Assembly (NCBI GenBank): GCA_905210085.1
Contig: CAJLVJ010000005.1
Coordinates: 1-59,579 of the forward strand
From: an uncultured Collinsella sp.
GTDB lineage: Bacteria; Actinomycetota; Coriobacteriia; Coriobacteriales; Coriobacteriaceae
Direction: 5' to 3'
Length of the DNA stretch: 59,579 bases
The translations under genes and the position numbers were made by a program. Below the pieces are notes generated by a model. The model was not told the origin of the DNA. It did no database searches and worked only from the letters and a program-made list of their open reading frames with translations. This document shows positions 54,244-59,579 of this stretch, piece after piece. The number at the start of each line of letters is the position of its first letter. Within the stretch, counting starts at the first letter, position 1.

Positions 54244-56151
54244 ATGGAGTTCAAGCAGATGGAGATGGATGACAACAAACGTAGACGGAATATGATCCTC
54301 TACGTGCTCATCGCCTTCGTCGTCTACCTCGTGCTCTCGACCGTTCTGTTCCCCAACATCGGTCACACGCAGCAGATTACGAAGACCGATTATTCGACGT
54401 TTGTCAAAGCGCTCGATAAGAAAAGCGTCGACAAGGTCGAGTACAACACGGATGATTACACGATTTACTACACCAAGAAGGGCGAGGACGAGAATATCGC
54501 CTACAAGACGACCGGCGTGCCGAATGATGCGGGCTTTACCGATCGCGTGCTTGAATCCGGTGCGTCTCTGGAGTCGGTCGTTCCCGATAAAAACTCGGGT
54601 CTGATGACCTACTACCTGCTCACGCTCATCCTTCCCATGGCGATTTTCTTCCTGATCGGCTGGTGGCTCAACCGCCGCATGAAGAAGGCCATGGGTGATG
54701 ACGGTCCTTCGATGAACTTTGGCGGCGGTGGCTTTGGCGGCGGTGGACTGGGCAAGTCCGGCGCGCGCGTGATCGCCTCCAAGGACGTGGGCGTGACCTT
54801 TAAGGATGTCGCCGGCCAGGAAGAGGCCAAGGAGTCCCTCAAGGAGGTCGTCGACTTTCTGGAGAAGCCGCAGCGCTACGAGGAGATTGGCGCCAAGCTT
54901 CCGCGCGGTGCTCTCCTTGTCGGCCCTCCGGGTACCGGTAAAACCCTGCTCGCCAAGGCTGTGGCCGGCGAGGCGGGCGTGCCGTTCTTTAGCATTTCGG
55001 GTTCTGAGTTCGTCGAGATGTTCGTCGGCCGCGGTGCCGCCAAGGTTCGTGACCTGTTTAAGCAGGCTAAGGAAAAGGCCCCGTGCATCGTCTTTATCGA
55101 CGAGATCGATACCATCGGCAAAAAGCGTGATGGCGGCGGCTTTAGTGGCAACGACGAGCGCGAGCAGACGCTCAATCAGCTGCTGACCGAGATGGACGGC
55201 TTCGATAACCACAAGGGTATTGTCGTTCTTGCTGCTACCAACCGCCCCGACAGCCTTGACCCGGCCCTGTTGCGCCCCGGTCGTTTTGACCGCCGCATCC
55301 CCGTTGAGCTGCCCGACCTGACCGGCCGTAAGAACATTCTTGAGCTGCATGCCAAGAGCGTGAAGACGCAGCCGCCGATCGACCTGACCGCGATTGCCCG
55401 CGCCACGCCCGGCGCCTCGGGCGCCGATCTGGCCAACATCATCAACGAGGGCGCGCTGCGTGCCGTCCGCGAGGGTCGCAAGCGCGCCACGCAGGACGAT
55501 TTTGAGGAGTCGGTGGAGGTCGTCATCGCCGGTCAGCAGCGCAAGTCCACGGTGCTGTCCGACCACGAGAAGCAGGTCGTTTCTTATCACGAGATCGGTC
55601 ATGCCATCGTTGCCGCTCGCCAGAAGGGCTCTGCGCCGGTTACCAAGATCACCATCGTGCCGCGCACGAGCGGCGCTCTTGGCTATACCATGCAGGTCGA
55701 GGAGGACGAGCGCTTCCTGACGACGCGCCAGGAGGTCTTGGACAAGCTCGCCGTCTACTGCGGCGGCCGTGCGGCCGAGGAGCTCATCTTTGGCGAGATG
55801 ACGACCGGTGCCGCCAACGATATCGAGCAGGCCACCAAGCTCGCCCGCAATATGGTGACTCGCTTTGGTATGTCCGACGAGTTTGGCATGATGGCGCTTG
55901 GTACCGTGCAGAACGCGTATCTCAACCAGGACACGTCGCTCACCTGCGCCCCCGGTACGGCCGAGCGTGTGGACGCGATTGTCGCTAAGCTGATCGAGGA
56001 CGCGCACGATCGCGCTCTGCAGATCCTCAAGGAGAACAAGTTCAAGCTCCATGAGCTGGCTCGTTATCTGTACAAGAAGGAGACCATCACGGGCGAGGAG
56101 TTCATGAACCTCCTCACGCGTGAGAATCCGCTGATGCCCAAGCAGCAGTAA
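54244..56151 (+). CDS. ftsH: ATP-dependent zinc metalloprotease FtsH
   Basis: The 635-residue protein has two membrane segments (YVLIAFVVYLVLSTVLF, about 21-37, and LLTLILPMAIFFLIGWW, about 124-140) around an extracytoplasmic domain. The AAA domain has Walker A VGPPGTGKTLLAKAVAGEAG (about 226-234), Walker B CIVFIDEIDTIG and the SRH ATNRPDSLDPALLRPGRFDR. The protease zinc motif is HEIGH (449-453). A Gly-rich linker FGGGGFGGGG precedes the AAA part. It degrades membrane and regulatory proteins. Start may be ATG 54244 or 54259. Confidence 0.94.
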   Translation: MEFKQMEMDDNKRRRNMILYVLIAFVVYLVLSTVLFPNIGHTQQITKTDYSTFVKALDKKSVDKVEYNTDDYTIYYTKKGEDENIAYKTTGVPNDAGFTDRVLESGASLESVVPDKNSGLMTYYLLTLILPMAIFFLIGWWLNRRMKKAMGDDGPSMNFGGGGFGGGGLGKSGARVIASKDVGVTFKDVAGQEEAKESLKEVVDFLEKPQRYEEIGAKLPRGALLVGPPGTGKTLLAKAVAGEAGVPFFSISGSEFVEMFVGRGAAKVRDLFKQAKEKAPCIVFIDEIDTIGKKRDGGGFSGNDEREQTLNQLLTEMDGFDNHKGIVVLAATNRPDSLDPALLRPGRFDRRIPVELPDLTGRKNILELHAKSVKTQPPIDLTAIARATPGASGADLANIINEGALRAVREGRKRATQDDFEESVEVVIAGQQRKSTVLSDHEKQVVSYHEIGHAIVAARQKGSAPVTKITIVPRTSGALGYTMQVEEDERFLTTRQEVLDKLAVYCGGRAAEELIFGEMTTGAANDIEQATKLARNMVTRFGMSDEFGMMALGTVQNAYLNQDTSLTCAPGTAERVDAIVAKLIEDAHDRALQILKENKFKLHELARYLYKKETITGEEFMNLLTRENPLMPKQQ

Positions 56152-56177
56152 AGCCGCGGCCGAGCCAGTAAACGCCG

Positions 56178-56215
56178 ACGCCCCATTTGAGCAGCTTTCT
56201 CAAATGGGGCGTTTT
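56178..56215 (+). terminator. Rho-independent terminator of ftsH
   Basis: ACGCCCCATTTGAG pairs perfectly with CTCAAATGGGGCGT around a ten-base loop, then TTTTG. It lies 26 bases after the ftsH stop. Confidence 0.9.
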
Positions 56216-56232
56216 GCTTGAGGGGGATGGAA

Positions 56233-56688
56233 ATGAAGATCGTGGTGAGTGCCTGCTTGATGGGCGAGAGCTGCAAGTATAACGGGCTTGACAACTATCA
56301 TCGCGAGTTGGTCGAGGCCTGCGAGCGTACAGGGACCGAGGTCCTCCTGGTGTGCCCTGAGGTCTTTGGGGGCCTGCCCATACCGCGCGATCCGTCCGAG
56401 ATTGTGAACGGCGAGGTCCGTACCTGCGAGGACGTCTCGGTCGATCGCGAATTTCGCCTAGGTGCCCAACGTGCGCTCGATATGTGCGAGCGGGCGGGTG
56501 GGCCGTCCGAGATTTCCGCGTGCATTTTGCAGGATCGCAGTCCGTCGTGTGGTGTGGGCCGTATCTACGATGGATCCTTCAGCGGCACGCTCACAACGGG
56601 TAACGGTGTCTTCGTTGACCTGCTCCTGCGCCACGGCTACCGCGTGATCCCGGCAAGCGAATTCGACTCGAGCATGTTACGGCAATAA
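56233..56688 (+). CDS. DUF523 family protein
   Basis: From ATG 56233 (AGGGGG six bases upstream) the product is 151 residues: IVVSACLMGESCKYNGLDNY, VCPEVFGGLPIPRDPSEI and ACILQDRSPSCGVGRIYDGS. The Cys pattern (SACLMGESCKYNG and SPSCG) is that of DUF523, a small fold of unknown biochemistry often near cobalamin or stress genes. ATG 56227 is a second possibility. It converges with the dehydrogenase gene; a shared terminator follows its stop. Confidence 0.85.
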   Translation: MKIVVSACLMGESCKYNGLDNYHRELVEACERTGTEVLLVCPEVFGGLPIPRDPSEIVNGEVRTCEDVSVDREFRLGAQRALDMCERAGGPSEISACILQDRSPSCGVGRIYDGSFSGTLTTGNGVFVDLLLRHGYRVIPASEFDSSMLRQ

Positions 56689-56728
56689 AAAACCGCCACA
56701 AAGGTACTGTCCCCTTTGTGGCGGTTTT
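56689..56728. terminator. Bidirectional terminator between convergent genes
   Basis: AAAACCGCCACAAAGG pairs perfectly with CCTTTGTGGCGGTTTT around an eight-base loop (TACTGTCC). A/T runs on both sides make it work on both strands. The 16-bp stem with GTCCCC in it resembles the REP family in the window. Confidence 0.9.
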
Positions 56729-56734
56729 GGTCGG

Positions 56735-57823
56735 TTAGGCCAGGAGAGAGTGGCCGTAGGCATTGGCGGCCTTGATGGCGGCGGCGAACTTCTCGTCGGT
56801 GAAGGGTTCTGGGTTACCCTGCTTCCACTCGTTGGTGGCGTGGGCATACTCGCACAGGGCAGGGATGTTTGCCTCGGAAAGCCCGACCTGCTCAAGCGTT
56901 ACGGGTAGGCCCATCTGCTTGTTAAAGGCGGCGTAGCGCTCAAGGTTTTCGGTATCGCCCGTATAGGCAAACAGCACGAGCACGCCCAGGCTTACGACCT
57001 CGCCGTGCAGATAGGTTCCCTCGCGCGGAATGCTGCACGTCGCATTGTAGAACGCGTGTGCCACGCTCGAGTTGTAGTAGTAATCGTTTTGGTTGGTCAG
57101 GTTCGAGACATAGCCCGTGTTGACCACGATGTCGAGCGCGATCTGCTTGACGGCTTCGCTCGACAGGTTCTTGCGTACGTCCTCAAGACCCTGGACGCCA
57201 TAAGTAAACAGCGGCTCGGAGCAGGTGTGGGCGAGTGCCAGGCCAAGACCGGCGGTATGCTCCAAATTACCGGCGCTCGTGGCGTATTCGACCTCAGGCT
57301 GCTTAGACAGGGCATCGCCCACGCCGGCCCAGAAGTACTCCGCCGGAGCTTCGGCGATGATCTTGGGGTTGATGAAGATGTGCGCCGGTCGGTTGGGGTA
57401 CGAATAGCCCTCGAGCGAGCCGTCGTCGTTGTACACGACGGCAATGGCGGTCGCGGCGGAGCAGTTGGAACAGATCGTCGGGACGGTGAAGACTATCTTC
57501 TTGAGCTCGATGGCTGCGGTCTTCACGGTGTCGAGTGCCTTGCCGCCGCCGCAGGCGATGAGCACGTCGGCTTCCTGGCAGGCAGGGGAGTTCACGACTT
57601 TGGCGATATTGGCACGCGTACTGTTGGTGCCATAGACGCGCGTCTCCAGAACCTCGACATCGGTACCTTCAAGCGCCGCCTCGATGCCCGGCAGCGCTGC
57701 AGCCAGGGCTCGCTTGCCGCCAATGATGGCGACCTTGGTCGCTCCGTACTCTGCCAGTGCGGCGGGCAGCTCGGTAAAACAATCCTCGCCGACGGTATAG
57801 TCGCTCATTCCAATCGTGCGCAT
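56735..57823 (-). CDS. Iron-containing alcohol dehydrogenase family protein (glycerol dehydrogenase-like)
   Basis: The 362-residue product has the NAD-binding motif ADVLIACGGGKALDTVKTAA with a GGG-K/S-x2-D pattern, VPTICSNCSAATAIAVVYND, and the metal-site region AGVGDALSKQPEVEY. GEVVSLGVLVLF with preceding Gly-His provides further metal ligands. The closest type is glycerol dehydrogenase (GldA-like) rather than alcohol dehydrogenase. The substrate is not certain. It starts at ATG 57823 and is single. Confidence 0.85.
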   Translation of the reverse strand: MRTIGMSDYTVGEDCFTELPAALAEYGATKVAIIGGKRALAAALPGIEAALEGTDVEVLETRVYGTNSTRANIAKVVNSPACQEADVLIACGGGKALDTVKTAAIELKKIVFTVPTICSNCSAATAIAVVYNDDGSLEGYSYPNRPAHIFINPKIIAEAPAEYFWAGVGDALSKQPEVEYATSAGNLEHTAGLGLALAHTCSEPLFTYGVQGLEDVRKNLSSEAVKQIALDIVVNTGYVSNLTNQNDYYYNSSVAHAFYNATCSIPREGTYLHGEVVSLGVLVLFAYTGDTENLERYAAFNKQMGLPVTLEQVGLSEANIPALCEYAHATNEWKQGNPEPFTDEKFAAAIKAANAYGHSLLA

Positions 57824-57959
57824 AGCAACCTTCTTTCTTTTGATAAAGTGCTTTCAGGTATTTTGCTCCTAGAGAAGGTCCACAGCCGCGAGAAATTTCG
57901 AACGTATAAAACCAGTGTTGAGGGTTTTTCGCCGGCGCGGAACGTGCTAGCATACTCCG

Positions 57960-58266
57960 CATGAGCGTTGATGGGGACGAGTAGTCGGCCGTCCGCATGC
58001 TACAGAGAGCGGGGAGCGCTGAGAACCCGTGCATGCGACCGATGAAAATCACCCCGGAGCTGCGGTCCCAACGGACGTACCGCGCAGGTTCGTCTTAGTA
58101 GACATCGCCGAGATGGTCGTCGATACAGGCCAGCCGAGTAACGGATGCGAGCGCGCGGCGACGCGGGCGAGGGCATCTAAGCTGGGTGGTTAAGCGAAGA
58201 GCTTTTACGGGCAGTCTGCCCGTTTTGTGGCGCTTCGTCCCAGCTTGTAGGGACGGGCGCTTTTTT
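57960..58266 (+). promoter_or_regulatory. Isoleucine T-box riboswitch leader of ileS
   Basis: The leader has the hallmarks of a T-box: a Stem I region (GGGGACGAG, CAGAGAGC, GCTGAGAACC), a likely specifier ATC at 58048-58050 in GAAAATCACC, and a T-box bulge TGGT at 58187-58190 matching ACCA of tRNA-Ile. The antiterminator pairs AAGCTGGG (58179-58186) with CCCAGCTT (58239-58246), and AGCG with CGCT. The competing terminator is GCGCTTCGTCCC with GGGACGGGCGC, then TTTTTT (58230-58266). Uncharged tRNA-Ile would favour reading through to ileS. An extra hairpin sits in the antiterminator loop. Confidence 0.85.
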
Positions 58267-58309
58267 GGTGCCCAGAGGGCGTGCGCGCCCACGACATGAA
58301 AGGGGTACC

Positions 58310-59579
58310 GTGGCAAACGAGTACAAGCAGACGATGAATCTGCCCAAAACCGGATTTCCCATGCGTGCCGGTCTTTCCAAGTCCGAGCCCAAGCGACTCA
58401 AGGACTGGCAGGACAACAAGGTCTACGAGCAAGTTCTAAAGAAGAACGAGGGTCACAAGAAGTTCGTGCTGCACGACGGTCCTCCGTACGCCAACGGCCC
58501 GATCCATATCGGCCACGCCATGAACAAGATCTCCAAGGACATGATCAACCGCTACTGGATGATGCAGGGCTATGAGGTTCCCTATGTCCCCGGTTGGGAC
58601 TGTCATGGCCAGCCGATCGAGCATAAGGTCGAGGAGAAGCTTGGCACCGAGAAGTTCAACCAGACCTCCACGGCTAAGATCCGCGAGCTTTGCAACAAGT
58701 TCGCTGTCGAGAACATCGAGCTCCAGAAGGCTGGCTTCCGTCGCCTTGGCGTGCTTGGCGACTGGGACAACCCGTATCTGACGCTCTATCACCAGCATGA
58801 CGCCGCCGACATTGAGGTCTTCAAGGCCATGTTCGACAAGGGCATGATCTATCGCGGCCACAAGCCCGTCCACTGGTGCAAGCACTGCCACACCGCGCTG
58901 GCCGAGGCTGAGATCGAGTACTCCGACGAGACGAGCCCGTCCATCTTCGTGCGCTTTGAGATGACCTCCAAGCCCGCCGGTCTCGAGAACTTCGACGGCC
59001 CGGTCGACTTTATCATCTGGACGACCACGCCGTGGACCATCCCCTCCGACCAGGCAGTTTCCCTCAAGCCCGGCGCCGCCTACGTCGCCGTTGAGCACGA
59101 CGGCCGCGCCGAGGTCATGCTCGAGGACCTGGCTCCCAAGTGCTGCGAGGAGTTTGGCTGGGAGTACACTCCGGTTATGGTCGACGGCAAGCCCTATGTG
59201 GTTCCCGCCGAGACCTTCCACCACATCCACTACAAGCAGCCGATCTTTGACGGTGTCGAGGGCGTGGCGCTGCTGGCCGATTACGTCGGTGTCGATGACG
59301 GTACCGGTATTGTCCACAACTCGCCCGGCCACGGCGTCGACGACTACTTTGCCTGCCTCAAGGAGGGCATCACCGACATCTGCATGCCGGTCGATGACGA
59401 CGGCAAGTTCTACACCGGCGAGGAGTTTGGCACCGGTGGCCCCTTCAGCGGTATGGACACCGATGAGGCCAACCCGCACATCATCGAGTTCCTGCGTGAG
59501 CGCGGTACCCTAGTCCTCGAGAAGAAGATCACGCACAGCTATCCGCACTGCTGGCGTTGCAAGCACCCGGTGCTCTTCC
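58310..59579 (+). CDS. ileS: Isoleucyl-tRNA synthetase (5' part, runs off the window)
   Basis: From GTG 58310 (AAAGGGG upstream) the frame is open to the window end, 423 residues of an expected 900 or more. It begins MANEYKQTMNLPKTGFPMRA, the usual IleS opening, and has HDGPPYANGPIHIGHAMNK with the HIGH motif, then YVPGWDCHGQPIEHKVEEKL. CP1 editing-domain text such as VDFIIWTTTPWTIPSDQAVS and DYVGVDDGTGIVHNSPGHGV follows. The KMSKS motif lies beyond the edge. It is controlled by the T-box leader just upstream. Confidence 0.95.
   Translation, partial: MANEYKQTMNLPKTGFPMRAGLSKSEPKRLKDWQDNKVYEQVLKKNEGHKKFVLHDGPPYANGPIHIGHAMNKISKDMINRYWMMQGYEVPYVPGWDCHGQPIEHKVEEKLGTEKFNQTSTAKIRELCNKFAVENIELQKAGFRRLGVLGDWDNPYLTLYHQHDAADIEVFKAMFDKGMIYRGHKPVHWCKHCHTALAEAEIEYSDETSPSIFVRFEMTSKPAGLENFDGPVDFIIWTTTPWTIPSDQAVSLKPGAAYVAVEHDGRAEVMLEDLAPKCCEEFGWEYTPVMVDGKPYVVPAETFHHIHYKQPIFDGVEGVALLADYVGVDDGTGIVHNSPGHGVDDYFACLKEGITDICMPVDDDGKFYTGEEFGTGGPFSGMDTDEANPHIIEFLRERGTLVLEKKITHSYPHCWRCKHPVLF

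Overview
The window looks like the chromosome of a gut actinobacterium of the class Coriobacteriia, most likely Collinsella or a close relative. This is inferred from the high-GC housekeeping codon use, the gene order and the protein sequences; no database search was possible.

Region 1 (1-9.9 kb) is an accessory, lower-GC, decayed island. It begins with the tail of one gene and a secreted transglutaminase-like gene broken by an amber codon. It then carries a compact + strand cassette: a membrane-anchored unknown protein, an ASCH protein, a GNAT-ASCH fusion and a second ASCH protein. After that come a UvrD-type helicase remnant, a merged PARIS-type anti-phage gene (AAA ATPase plus DUF4435), a DUF2188 protein and an Abi_2 (HEPN) gene with two in-frame TGA codons. 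Two diverged copies (about 350 bp) of one sequence, the leader and start of the transglutaminase gene, bracket the island as direct repeats.

Region 2 (9.9-15.3 kb) is a sucrose locus: a LacI-family regulator, a sucrose PTS EIIBC and a GH32 sucrose-6-phosphate hydrolase, with three matching LacI-type operators. A Cys/Met-type PLP-fold protein that seems to lack its Schiff-base lysine follows.

Region 3 (15.4-32.2 kb) holds a ModE-type regulator, IMP dehydrogenase, leuS behind a very long hairpin, and the operon rimP-nusA-infB-rbfA-nrnA-truB-ribF-dnaG, followed by rpoD.

Region 4 (32.2-50.1 kb) has two identical tRNA-Asn genes, then asp23-fakA-recG-rsmD-coaD, a coiled-coil protein, yceD-rpmF, plsX, acpP-rnc-smc-ftsY-ffh, a DUF134-NifX protein and thyA-folA.

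Region 5 (50.2-59.6 kb) has an SpoU methyltransferase, a MATE transporter, a RAYT transposase gene between inverted REP pairs, a CobO-type adenosyltransferase, ftsH, a DUF523 protein, a glycerol-dehydrogenase-like enzyme, and an isoleucine T-box leader before ileS, which runs off the end.

The best candidate for an undescribed system is the ASCH/GNAT cassette at 2.0-4.8 kb. Other points of note are the palindromic repeat families, the zinc-finger tail on NusA, a paired operator for the DUF134-NifX regulator and an extra hairpin inside the T-box antiterminator.
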